Below are positions 11,664 to 23,250 of a stretch of DNA of 64,000 bases, piece by piece. The DNA lies in NCBI RefSeq assembly GCF_031755915.1, contig NC_083379.1, positions 41,238,001 through 41,302,000 on the forward strand. Direction: 5' to 3'. How positions within the stretch are numbered: position 1 is the first letter of the stretch; each line of letters opens with the position of its first letter. Under the pieces are notes generated by a model. It made no database searches. It had not been told where the DNA came from and saw nothing but the letters and a program-made list of their open reading frames with translations. Made by a program: the position numbers and the translations under genes. The DNA is from Ziziphus jujuba. Taxonomy: Eukaryota > Streptophyta > Magnoliopsida > Rosales > Rhamnaceae.

Positions 11664-12541
11664 TTGCTTCTGGAGTATAAATCCAACATTAGCAAGCTAC
11701 TGAAGCAGAAACTAGGAGATGCAAAGGCACACTCTTTGCTATCAATAGCTATTTACTTATTTAGTTTTGGAATCAACGACTACTTATTCCCTTTTGAGAC
11801 AAACTCCACCATCCATTTCATACCTATTCTGAGGAACAATTCATTGAGCTGGTGATAGGCAGCATAAACCAAGTCATCAAAGTGCATACCTGCATACAAT
11901 ATATCCAATATTTCATACATTCTCTATTCAGTGTTCTACATTTTTCTTAACCTTAATCATTCCATATATTACATTCATTTTATTTAAGAAATATAGGTGT
12001 TGGAGGAAGGAAATTTTTTTAAGGTGTGTTCCACTCACAAGGGTGCTTAGATTAGGGGAAAACAAGGATGCTTGCTTTGAACCAATTACACCATATGCTG
12101 AACTACACAATAAACAACTTTTCAAGCTCTTCCTAAACTGCAAAGCAACCTCAAGGGGTTCAAATATGTCAATTTCTGAATTTCATACACTAATGGAACA
12201 ACTTATAAATCATCCTTCTAAATATGGTATGCTTACCAATGCCAATACATTGCCATTTTTTAATGTAGTTGGTTCATTATTTCCTATTGCTAATTAAAAA
12301 AATTAACTGCTGTTTTAATTCCTTGTGAAAGGTTCAAGGGAAAGTGGCATGCTGTGAAGTGGATCCTACAAAGGAGCTTTAAGATGGGGCTGGTACTACA
12401 CATGCAATAGAGTATTATCTATGTGACGATGTTGGTAATTATGTGTTCTTCAACTCTTTTCATGCTGCGCAGAGAGTCTGCAAGCAATTGGCCCAACTGG
12501 CTTGGAGATTTTGCAATCTCAAAACCCTTCTTGAATCTTAG
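11664..12541 (+). pseudogene. GDSL esterase/lipase pseudogene C (exons 3-5 only)
   Basis: This keeps only the 3' part of a GDSL gene. Exon 3 (about 11664-11880) retains the block III segment as SFGINDYLFPFETNS, then has a one-base insertion near 11820 that shifts into a stop. Exon 4 (about 12000-12225) has lost its acceptor context and the start of the conserved GGRKFG stretch. Exon 5 (about 12332-12541) has several small deletions, and the block V region reads FNSFHAAQ, so both catalytic Asp and His contexts are damaged. Exons 1 and 2 with the nucleophilic serine are absent. It is clearly dead. Confidence 0.85.
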
Positions 12542-12575
12542 TCTTTAATGAAAATGGTTGATTTCACACACATGG

Positions 12576-15500
12576 TGTGACGGTCCACACATTTGGAATA
12601 GACTAGTGGTATTTTTGTAAATATTTGAAGATCGGGATCTTCGATCTCGAGCCATGGGAATCTCTTAAGAATGTCACTAGAATGGTGCAAGTCGAATGGC
12701 GGGCCAAAATATGAAGGTTTGCTAGAGAAAACCCCATTATGATTCCATGCACAAAGTGATATCTGTTGCTGCTAGAAAGGAAATGGCTAAATGAGCTCTT
12801 TAGGGGGGTGGTCGGTGTCTGGCTCTCCATGGCCCCCAGCTTTGGCTTCGAGCTTGGGCTAAGCAAGCCTCCCATGGATGACAGCAAGCCATGGGGCAAG
12901 CATAACATGCCACGGGTGTCAGGACCCGTCCAAAATTCCTCACCGGAACCCTAGACAAGCCCTGATCCCAAGGAAACCCCACCGGACCCTCCAATAGAAA
13001 ATCCGGCAGAACCTCCCCTAAGGGATGGACTTACCACAAATTTCCTGCACAGAAAACACACTTCTATATTCATCCCCTTATTCCTCCCACATTACTACAA
13101 TGTAATTCCACAAATTTGCAACACTCCAAATTAATAACAGTAATCCAGTGCATAATTAATACATAAATGTCCAATACAGTATACAGAGTATTATACAAAT
13201 AAATATGAAATTAATACAATGACCGACAAAGAAGTAATACAGGATGGAGAGGAAAAAGGAAAGGAGATGCTCCTTGGACTTTCGACAATGAACTGAGACG
13301 TCGAGCTCGCTCCGGATGATCGACGTCACCGAACCTGGATGTAGGGGAACGGAATTTAAAAATATGAGATGCTAATTATCTCAGTGAGTGACCCTATCTA
13401 CTATACAATTATAATACCACGATAATTAAGTAGATAAATAATAATTAATTGGAAATAATATTTTCTCTCAAAACCCTTATGATTCTCTCGGTTGGAAAAG
13501 TTTCCCTTTTAAAACATTTTCACAAAGCCCTTTATTCATAATCCCCGAAAACCAAGGAATCAATTTATTCAACTAAATATCAAATAAAATATAATAAATC
13601 AAGCATTCCATATTTATAATTAAAAAGAAATTAATTTATTGAATAATTAAGTAAAAGGAAAATTAAATCAATTTAAAATCCCCATTCGATTAAATAATAA
13701 AAACAGCATTAATCATATTCTTAATTCCAATGCAATTTCAAAATATTTATTTTAAAATCCCAGTTCTGAAAATCACTTGATGCACCCACTATATACCAGT
13801 GGCGCCAACAGTACCCAGCGTCCCGAGGTACCGCCAGACAGGAGGTTATAGAGAGAAACCGGCATACAGTCGTGTGGCGTCCCACCGCGCCGCTGCAAAC
13901 AGGCGTCCAGGCCATGGAGGGGCGGCCTACCCTCATCCGATGGCAAACACAAGACAACCCCATAAATCACCTGCGTGCTACTCACACCCACCTGCTCGCT
14001 AATCACATCCATGTGCACACTAATCACATCCATATATCAGAACACCAATACGTGTATGGTGCATCTAAAAATCATAAATTAATACATCTCAAAATCTCAA
14101 ATTTTTTTCATAAACATACTGGGTTTATTCCATCCAATTAAACCCGTAAAATTCCCACAATTTCTTTATAATCGTCGCCATAAATTCCATGATTTCCAAA
14201 TCTACCAACTCCCAAATCCAACAATTTAAATATTCAAATTTTTCCAATGGCATAAATATTTTTGAAATATAATAAATTAAATCACATAATATTCCATGGG
14301 CATACTTATAAAAATTGAAACCACCAACTTAAATAGATATTTTCCTTGAAATATTTAAAAATCAAATTATGCCCAAAAATAATACTAAAATCCAAATACC
14401 ACTAATTAAGGAAAACACCTTGCTCATGCGTGGTAAATACAATTAAATCACAACAACTATTCAGAAATTCATTAATAACCCAAATTTTCGTTTACCAGCG
14501 ATAAACATGTGTATACATATAAAATAATATTTTTCTCACAATTATTTTTAAATTCCACCACATGAGCAAAAATTCCAGATATCAAATTAACACCAAATAA
14601 ATATAATTAATCACCCCAAATAATTTTAACGGTGGGTCACTCACCTCGAGCACGCAATTAAACCACGATCCAGCATAGGATCGATTCCACAATTCACACG
14701 TGCTCCTAAATTAACAATTTTACACAGTCAAATAAAATAATATTTTATTCGGGTAATTAATATCTGGTACCCGGGGGCCCAACACAAACGTTATCCAAAA
14801 TACGCAAATTATATATCTATGGAAAGCTTACGAGATGAGGAACGTGAAACCAACCTTCGTCGGACCCATTTTGACAGGCGGTGACCGGAATTTATCGGTG
14901 AAGCACCGGCCGAAATTCAACTCCTCGTATCTCGCAACCCGTTTCGAATTTTTGAAATTGGAAGCCATATTTGGGATCAGAAGATCTAAAATAGGGGGAA
15001 AGGAGGTTTAATTTGGACTGGGTTGGCCGGAATACGGCGGAATCGCCAAAAAATTTAAACTCGCCGCCGCCAACTTTACCGGCCCGATCTGGGCGCGTCG
15101 CCGGCCGTTCGGCCGCCAAATTTGGCTGGTGAGCTCATCGGCGTGTGGTCTTGGACGATGGCCGGCACGTGTGGCTTGTGGTGGTCGGAGAAAGATGAAC
15201 ACGGGAGAGAGAGAGGGATGGTCGATGGGAAGGAAGAAAGAAGGAAAGAAAGAAGAAGAAGAAGAGGCTCGGGGGCTGGTGTTTTCCCACTTGGGGGAAA
15301 AGAAAGAAAAAGAAAAAAAGAAAAGAAAATTAAATAATTAAATAATATTACAAATAATATTATTATATAAAATAACAATAATAAAATAATATGGTATTAA
15401 GCATGGTTGACATGTGGCATCTCATCATGGTGACACATGGTTACATTTATTAAGTCACACATGGCACAATGTTACACGTTTAAAAAATAATATTAAAATA

Positions 15501-16591
15501 ATACAGTATTTGAAAAACTCTACAGGTCCATAACTCTCAAACCGCATCTCCAAATCGGACGTGCTGCTAGTCTACGGACTCGTATCGACGAGTACTTCAC
15601 AACCATGCATGAGTCAAAGCTCAATTTTGCATGAATAAAAAGTCAACTCCGGCATCCCTTGGTCAATTTGGACCTCGAATTGTTTTGCTCATATCTTTCA
15701 AACCGTAGCTCCGTTTTCAACGTGCTACTAGTCTACGAACTCGTGCCAACGTGTACTTCGTAACGGTACCTTAGTCAACCTAGAATTCCATCAGAGTCAA
15801 AAAGTCAACTTTTGGTACTTTGGTCAACAGTCAACGATCAACGGTCAAAGTCAACGGTCAACCTCGATCAAAGTTGGAAAATTTCCATTGTACTTTGGGA
15901 CGGGGTGTTACAACGGGGGTGGTCTTATTTCTCCGAGGGACAGGGAGTCCCGAGGAGAGTACCAGTAGGTGCTACGAGCTGTTATTGTGCGTCACTCTTG
16001 TGCCAAAGGCTGAGTGTCGCATTCGTTATTCTGTTTCCTATTGGCTATGCTAAAGTCATACGTAGGCCTTTGTTATAAAGGGTTGGCAGCTAGTAGGCAC
16101 GGATGGGGTGATACCGTGCCATTGTGTGGCATTCCTATATGGGTTTCGGATCTTATGTTACTACTTTGGATGGCATGTTGGCACGATGTGATGTGCATAC
16201 ACCAAGATCATGTGCTATTCAGGATGTGCATGGATCAAGGCTCGAATGGAGAGCTGGGTTAGTGGCTAGATTTTGGCACAAGGTCGAGCTGCAAGTTACC
16301 GAATGGGCATGAGGCCATCGGGCTAGCTTATTAGGCGGCATAAGCCTTGATGACTATGAGAACCTATAGATGGGGCGAATGTCTTAGCAAAGAGCCTTGA
16401 TGCCGGGAAGCAATCATAGTCGCCTATGTGCGAGACTCGCGAGAGTAGTTCATGTCAGTGAACCTCAAAAGCATACGATTGATATCAGATGGGTCGATAT
16501 ATGAACTCAGATAGTGAAAAGGTTGGCCTTGACTATAGAGTCTTGGTGGTGCACTGTCTATTTCCGCTGCTTAAAATGTAGGACTGTGACA
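12576..16591 (-). mobile_element. Solo LTR (family 2, about 1.0 kb net) carrying a nested 3-kb solo LTR
   Basis: It starts TGTGACGGTCC and ends GGACTGTGACA, so it has TG...CA termini. It is flanked by the perfect 5-bp duplication CATGG (12571-12575 and 16592-16596). Subtracting the nested element and its duplication leaves about 1015 bp. There is no internal domain or second LTR. It lies in the 3' flank of copy C. The strand is uncertain; minus is given only by analogy with the nested element. Confidence 0.75.
12917..15912 (-). mobile_element. 3-kb solo LTR, copy i (2996 bp)
   Basis: On the plus strand it begins TGTCAGGACCCG and ends GACGGGGTGTTACA, flanked by the perfect duplication ACGGG (12912-12916 and 15913-15917). 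It matches four other elements in this window (18210-21204, 35341-38281, 45394-48457, 52514-56407) end to end. It contains no gag or pol, no primer-binding site and no second LTR, so a solo LTR is the best reading. A GC-rich block at about 14860-15180 and a GA-rich tract at about 15200-15340 are family features. Short frames in it are not genes. Confidence 0.82.
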
Positions 16592-16596
16592 CATGG

Positions 16597-17992
16597 CAGG
16601 CATGATAGCAATGCTTCTCTTCCTTTTTCCTTTTCTCAAAATTTTGGTACCACAAATAAATGTCTTAACAATCTCTAGTTGTAAATGTATATACCTTGAA
16701 CAACAAAACTGAGTAAAGGAATTTTTATCTTCTTTTTTTTTTGGGTAGTTTTGATTGTTAGAGAAACAATTTCAAAACCAATAATTAAGATTTATGGAAA
16801 AGATATTTATTAGTTCAAATTTTCCCATAACTGGTAATAGTACAATTTGTAAAACTCTATAACCATATATGAAACTCTGAAACCTTTGCATCTTTTAGCT
16901 TCATTTCTAGCAAGAAACTTTTCTTCCATTGTGAAGCACAGCCACATTGTTTTAGTGGTAAAAAACTTTAGCATAAAATTCAGCTATATACTATAACATA
17001 TGAATAGATTCGTAGGAACTAAAAAATAGCACCATATCTTGTAAAGTTGTCTTCTACATGGCACCTAAAGAATGGAAATAAAAAAGTGCTACTAAATCCG
17101 TAAAAAGATCGACTACATATAAATGGCTTTCTATCAAAATTTGAAGATAAAGCTTTCTAGTTGTGTAAATATTCAAAGCTTTTTAGTTTTCACCAGTTCA
17201 ACCGTGGCTTCTCAATCGCCATATTATATATAGTTGTCAAAAAACTGATCAATAGGAAAACCAAAATTTGTAAGCCTATTTTATTATGGTGATAGTGAAC
17301 CGGACAGCAAGGGCTAACAAACCACATTTTCCATACAAATCCAATTTAATTATTTTCTTCTTCTTTATTTGTTTGGTTTTTGCGCCGTTTACCAAGAAAT
17401 ATAAACCAAGAAATATATATATATATATATATATAGATGTTCTTTGACTAAGAATTAAGTACATATTTTATATATCGTCTAAATATTATTACGATTTATG
17501 ACATTTCCTTCCGTGAGACAAATATATATTATTGAAAAGTCTAAATCATACACAAATTATGAAAAAATCAATGCAAATTCTGCTCATATCTTTTCTTAAA
17601 CTACAAGCTAGCATATTCTGAAGCCACATCATATACTTTTTTATTCTATCCAATTATTATAGAATGGAATTTTACTTATTTTGTCAAACAAGGATTGGAA
17701 ACTATAAACATGTGAGAAATATCTATCTTAATTTATGTTAGAGAAATTCGTCATTAATGATGTTCGAATGCAACCGACTTAATCATTCTTTGTTTTTTAT
17801 TCAATTCAATTTTCAAACATAGTCCCAATGCTATGCTTGATTAATTAATTGATTAACAAGTAGATTAATCAATTGAAAGGTACACATATAGAATTTGAGA
17901 GAAAAGAGAGTGCTGACCCAGCCCTATATATCAAGGTAAATTCAATATAGCATATAATTGTAGCAGAGAAGAGAATAGGCAGTCTCTATGTA
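16597..17992 (+). repeat. GDSL-cluster flank repeat upstream of copy D
   Basis: Nearly identical to 2992-4378 upstream of gene A, including the TATATAT block 62 bases before the ATG. This defines the left part of the second segmental duplicate. It has a small (TA)n tract at 17414-17434 with a local duplication of ACCAAGAAATATA. No gene seen. Confidence 0.8.
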
Positions 17993-18209
17993 ATGGCAAA
18001 GTTAAACCTTATGAACATTTATTTGTTTGTTTTTTGCATAAGTCTATTCAATTTTCAAACAAAATGCTTCGATGAAAGTTCATGGCTTTACAAAAAGCAA
18101 GCAGCCTTATTTATATTTGGGGATTCACAGTTTGATGTTGGAAATAACAACTACATCAACACTACTACTGGCAAGGCTAATTATTGGCCATATGGGGAAA
18201 CCTTCTTAC

Positions 18210-21204
18210 TATCAAGACCCATCCAAAATTTCCCACCGAAACCCTAGACAAGCCCTGATCCCAGGAAAACCCTACCGGACCCTCCAATGGAAAATCCGGC
18301 AGAACCTCCCCTAAGGGTTGGACTTACCACAAATTTCCTGCACTGAAAACACACTTCTATATTCCTCCCACATTACTACAATTTGATTCCACAAATTTAC
18401 AGCACTCCAAATGAATAACAGTAATCCAGTGCATAATTAATACATAAATGTCCGAGACAGTATACAGAGCTTCATGAAGTACTATAAGTATAGAAATTAT
18501 ACAACGAGGATGAAAGAAATATTACAATTGAAATAAATGAAGACAAATGTAACTTCTCGAACTACGACAGCGATGGAGATTAGGTTCGCTCCGGAAGAAC
18601 ATCTACCACCCCTTGCACCTAAGGGAACGGAATTTAAAAATATGAGATGCTAATCATCTCAGTGAGTGATCCTATCTACTGTACACTTTTAATATTAATA
18701 ATATAACAATAAAAGGAATTTAACTAATCAGTACCAAACAATTAAATAAATAAATAAATAATAATCATTTGAAAGTAATATTTTCTCTCAAAATCTTCAC
18801 TATTCACTCCGTTGGAAATGTTCCCCTTTTAAAACATTTCACAAAACCCGATTGTTCTTATGCCCAAAAATCAAGGAATCGTTAATTTAATAGACAATAA
18901 TTAAATAATCCAAATATAAATAAAATGTAATAAAATATAATAAATAATTCTAGAACACTTTAGGGTTTGAAATTTCTATCTGAAAATTTATACTTGACGC
19001 ACCACACCATATACCAGTGATGCCCTCCGATATCCAGCGTCCCGAGCACCGACTGACGGGGAGGTTAAAGAGAGAAACTTGCATACGGCGCTTCGGCATC
19101 CCGACAGCGCCGCTCTTGAAACCATCATCCCGGCCACAGAGGGGGGCGGCTATGGCCAATATCAAACTTGCCTGCCCTCGGTCCAATGGCAACTCACGGG
19201 AGACATAATAACTTGCGCGCTAATCCACATATACAGCCAGAACACTAATACTATATGAGTGCATCTAAATTAAATAACCAAATTTTCCAAAAATTTACCA
19301 TGGGAATTATACCATTTTTCGAACTCAACCTCCCACATTTTTCTTTAACATTTCCGATACAAAACCACCGATAACAATATACAAATAATTTTTCTCGTAT
19401 CACAAAGTCCATCAAATAATATTCCACGGGCATAATTATAAAATTTGGAACTACCAAATTAAACCAATCATGCCCAAAAATAATATTAAAATCCGGATAC
19501 AATTAATTAATGAAAATACCTTGCTCATGCGTAATAATTACAATTAAATCACAATAATAATAATCAGGAATTTCTTAATAACCCAAAATTCCGTTTAGCA
19601 TCAATGAGTATATATACATATAGAAAATAATATTTTTTTTTCACAACTATATTTAAATTCCACCACATGAGCATAATTCCAGATACCAAATTAGCACAAA
19701 ATAAATATAATTAATTACCCCAAAATAGTTTTAAAGGTGGGTCACTCACCTGGAGCACGCAATTAACCTAAGATCCTCCATGGGATCAATTCCACGATGC
19801 ACACGTGCTCCTAGAACAACAATTCACACACAGTCAAATAAATTAATATTTTATTCGGGTAAATAATTTCCGGTACCAGGGGTTAAACACAAACGTTAAC
19901 CAAAATTGACGAGTAATATACCAAAACAAAGCTTGAGTGACGAAGATTACGAATCCTGTCTTACTTCCCGGAGATCAGACCCGAGGTGGCCGGAATCTCG
20001 CCAAAAAGCTTTCGGCCTTTAAAGCCTTGATTCTCCCAAACCGTCACGAATTGGAGGAAAAGGACACCGGATTTGGATTCAGGGGTTGGAATTTGTGGGG
20101 AGGGACCGGCGGTGCAACTGGGTACTCGCCAGAACTGGATTTTCCGGCGTGCCGCCGCGGTCCCCGGCAACCGTCGCCGCCGCCGGCGCGTCCGGTGGCC
20201 GATGGCTGAGATGTTTGGGGGTTTTGTAGATCGAAGGGAGAGGGTTCCAACGGGACTGGCGGTGAGGCAAACGGAGGCCGGACGGCGAAGAGATCTGGGT
20301 TTGAAGATTTTCGGCCCCTCGCTGGAAAATACTCTGATCCCGGCTCGTCGGAGGTCCCGTAGCCGTGAAATTTGGTGGGCTGGCCAAAAATGAGAAGGTG
20401 GTGAGGGGTGGCTGGCGCGTGTGGCCTGAAAATGGTCGGAAATGGGTCAAACGGCAGTCGCCGATGGTGGAGGGGAAAAATCACCGTCGCCGGAAAACGC
20501 TCCAATCCCGGTGCGTTACCGGCCGATTGGCCGTGAGATTTGGGTGGCCGATCGGAATTGAGGAGGCGGAGGTAGTGGAGTGGCGCGTGTGGGGAAAGAG
20601 TGGCAGAAAAATGGCTAAATGGCGGTGGCCGGTTGTTTCTCTCTCTAGCTCTCTCTCTCTTTCTCTCTCCCCCCCTCTCTCTCCTTTCCCCGTCGGCCCG
20701 CCCGTTTTACCAAAATAAAAGCCACAGTGGGTGACACTATTCACCCACGTGGACCTCTCAGATGTCGACACGTGGTATCACTGTTCACTTAAGCCAGATA
20801 TATTAAAATATTACGGTAGTCGGAAAACTTCACACGTCCATAACTTTTTAACCAGATGTCCAATTTAAGCATGCCACTAGCCTATGAACTCGTATCGACG
20901 AGCACTTTACAACCACACAAAAGTCAAAGCAAAATTCTACAACCATAAAAAGTCAAGTCCTGGCACCTTTTGGACAGTTTGAATCTCGACTTCTTTTGCC
21001 CATAACTTTCAAACCGTAGCTCCATTTTCGATGTGCTACTAGTCTACAAACTCGTGCCAATGTGTACTTCATAACAGTACCTCAGTCAACCTAGAATTCC
21101 ATCCAAGTCAAAAAGTCAAATTTTGACCCCTTCAGTCAACGGTCAACGGTCAACTTCGGTCAAAGTTAGAAAATTTCCGGTGTACTTCGGGACGGGGTGT
21201 TACA
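18210..21204 (-). mobile_element. 3-kb solo LTR, copy ii (2995 bp), in exon 1 of copy D
   Basis: Flanked by the perfect duplication CTTAC (18205-18209 and 21205-21209) within the codons after GET in exon 1. The plus-strand start reads TATCAAGACCC instead of TGTCAGGACCC; these are C-to-T changes on the element's sense strand. The far end GGGGTGTTACA is intact. Internally it is collinear with copy i, including the GC-rich block (about 19970-20630) and the CT-rich tract (20637-20687). No second LTR or coding domain. Confidence 0.85.
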
Positions 21205-21480
21205 CTTACACTACCCAACAAGCAGATTCTGTGATGGCCATCTAGTTCCAGATTTCATTGGTAAACACACACATGCATATATATATACATATATACATAC
21301 ATATGTATATATGAAAATTATTTTATCTTCATTTAATTATTTTATATTTATATTTCATTGTTCTTGGCTGGCTTTGCCGCCTTTAACTTTTGTCATTTTC
21401 ATTTCCTTCCGCTTTCATATTCATACTCTGTCCCTTCCATATCTGTTCTTGTTTTATACTCTACTTTCTCTTCCTTGTTG

Positions 21481-23130
21481 GTTTTTTGGGATATTACACA
21501 CCCAAAACGCGTCTTGAAGGGAAAGGGAGCCCCACGCTTATAAGGCGTGCTTAACTCTCCTTTCCAACCGATGTGGGATATTGGGATATTACACACCCAT
21601 CCTTCCCCCTCCTGGGGCCCAGAGTCCGTCCTGGCACACCGATCCGGGTTAGGCTCTGATACCATTTCTAGCCCAGGCTCAACCCGCATCAAGATATTGT
21701 CCTCTTTGATTATTAGTGTGATGCTACCTTTCCCTTCAAGATGCGTTTTGGGTGTGTAATATCCCAAAAAACCTGAGGCCCGATAGAATGGGCCAAAGAG
21801 GACAATATCTTGATGCGGGTTGAGCCTGGGCTAGAAATGGTATCAGAGCCTAACCCGGATCGGTGTGCCAGGACGGACTCTGGGCCCCAGGAGAGGGAAG
21901 GATGGGTGTGTAATATCCCAATATCCCACATCGGTTGGAAAGGACGAGGTGTGATGCCTTATTAGTGTGATGCTACCCAGGCTCAACCCGCATCAAGATA
22001 TTGTCCTCTTTGACCCAGTCCATCGGGCCTCAAGGTTTTTTGGGATATTACACACCCAAAACGCGTCTTGAAGGGAAAGGTAGTCTCACACTAATAAGGC
22101 ATCACACCTTGTCCTTTCCAACCGATGTGGGATATTGGGATATTACACACCCATCCTTCCCCCTCCTGGGGCCCAGAGTCCGTCCTGGCACACCGATCCG
22201 GGTTAGGCTCTGATACCATTGCTAGCCCAGGCTCAACCCGCATCAAGATATTGTCCTCTTTGGCCCAGTCCATCGGGCCTCAAGGTTTTTTGGGATATTA
22301 CACACCCAAAACGCGTCTTGAAGGGAAAGGTAGTCTCACACTAATAAGGCATCACACCTTGTCCTTTCCAACCGATGTGGGATATTGGGATATTACACAC
22401 CCATCCTTCCCCCTCCTGGGGCCCAGAGTCCGTCCTGGCACACCGATCCGGGTTAGGCTCTGATACCATTTCTAGCCCAGGCTCAACCCGCATCAAGATA
22501 TTGTCCTCTTTGACCCAGTCCATCGGGCCTCAAGGTTTTATACCCAAAACGCGTCTTGAAGGGAAAGGTAGTCTCACACTAATAAGGCATCACACTTTGT
22601 CCTTTCCAACCGATGTGGGATATTGGGATATTACACACCCATCCTTCCCCCTCCTGGGGCCCAGAGTCCGTCCTGGCACACCGATCCGGGTTAGGCTCTG
22701 ATACCATTTCTAGCCCAGGCTCAACCCGCATCAAGATATTGTCCTCTTTGACCCAGTCCATCGGGCCTCAAGGTTTTATACCCAAAACGCGTCTTGAAGG
22801 GAAAGGTAGTCTCACACTAATAAGGCATCACACCTTGTCCTTTCCAACCGATGTGGGATATTGGGATATTACACACCCATCCTTCCCCCTCCTGGGGCCC
22901 AGAGTCCGTCCTGGCACACCGATCCGGGTTAGGCTCTGATACCATTGCTAGCCCAGGCTCAACCCGCATCAAGATATTGTCCTCTTTGGCCCAGTCCATC
23001 GGGCCTCAAGGTTTTTTGGGATATTACACACCCAAAACGCGTCTTGAAAGGAAAGGTAGTCTCACACTAATAAGGCATCACACCTTGTCCTTTCCAACCG
23101 ATGTGGGATATTGGGATATTACACACCCAT
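21481..23130 (-). mobile_element. Tandem TRIM array with an inverted unit, in intron 1 of copy D
   Basis: Read on the minus strand, units consist of an LTR beginning TGTAATATCCC and ending GGGCTAG(C/A)A, then GGTATCAGAGC (initiator tRNA-Met primer site), then a 72-bp internal segment ending in a purine-rich GGGGGAAGGATGGG tract. Complete LTRs lie at 22220-22397 (178 bp), 22470-22635 (166), 22708-22873 (166) and 22946-23123 (178), separated by 72-bp internal segments. The two 166-bp LTRs share one 12-bp deletion. The 5' part, 21706-21976, is a unit in the opposite orientation. There is no coding capacity. Units are nearly identical, so amplification is recent. Confidence 0.85.
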
Positions 23131-23250
23131 TACATGTATATATGTATATATATACATATGTATGTATATATATATACATACATACATACATATATACATA
23201 TATATATGTATATACATATATATGTATATATATATATAGATAGATAGATG
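23131..23250 (+). repeat. Compound (TA)n/(TACA)n/(GATA)n microsatellite
   Basis: A run of ATGTATAT, TACATACA and TAGATAGA repeats directly abuts the right end of the TRIM array. It corresponds to the microsatellite in intron 1 of gene A, so the TRIM array probably inserted within it. Confidence 0.8.

Noticed and set aside
20044..20718. Overlapping open frames of 96-153 codons on both strands in LTR copy ii
   Set aside because: These are chance frames in the GC-rich LTR block, open on both strands at once and not conserved between copies.
21481..23130. CRISPR-like array of regular repeats
   Set aside because: The repeat is 238-250 bp with LTR, tRNA primer site and purine tract in a plant intron; spacing and content fit tandem TRIMs only.
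21399..23243. Repeated 60-130 codon frames with [15 protein letters not shown] sequence
   Set aside because: Repetition reflects the TRIM units themselves. TRIMs have no coding capacity, and the frames run through LTR, primer site and internal segment alike.
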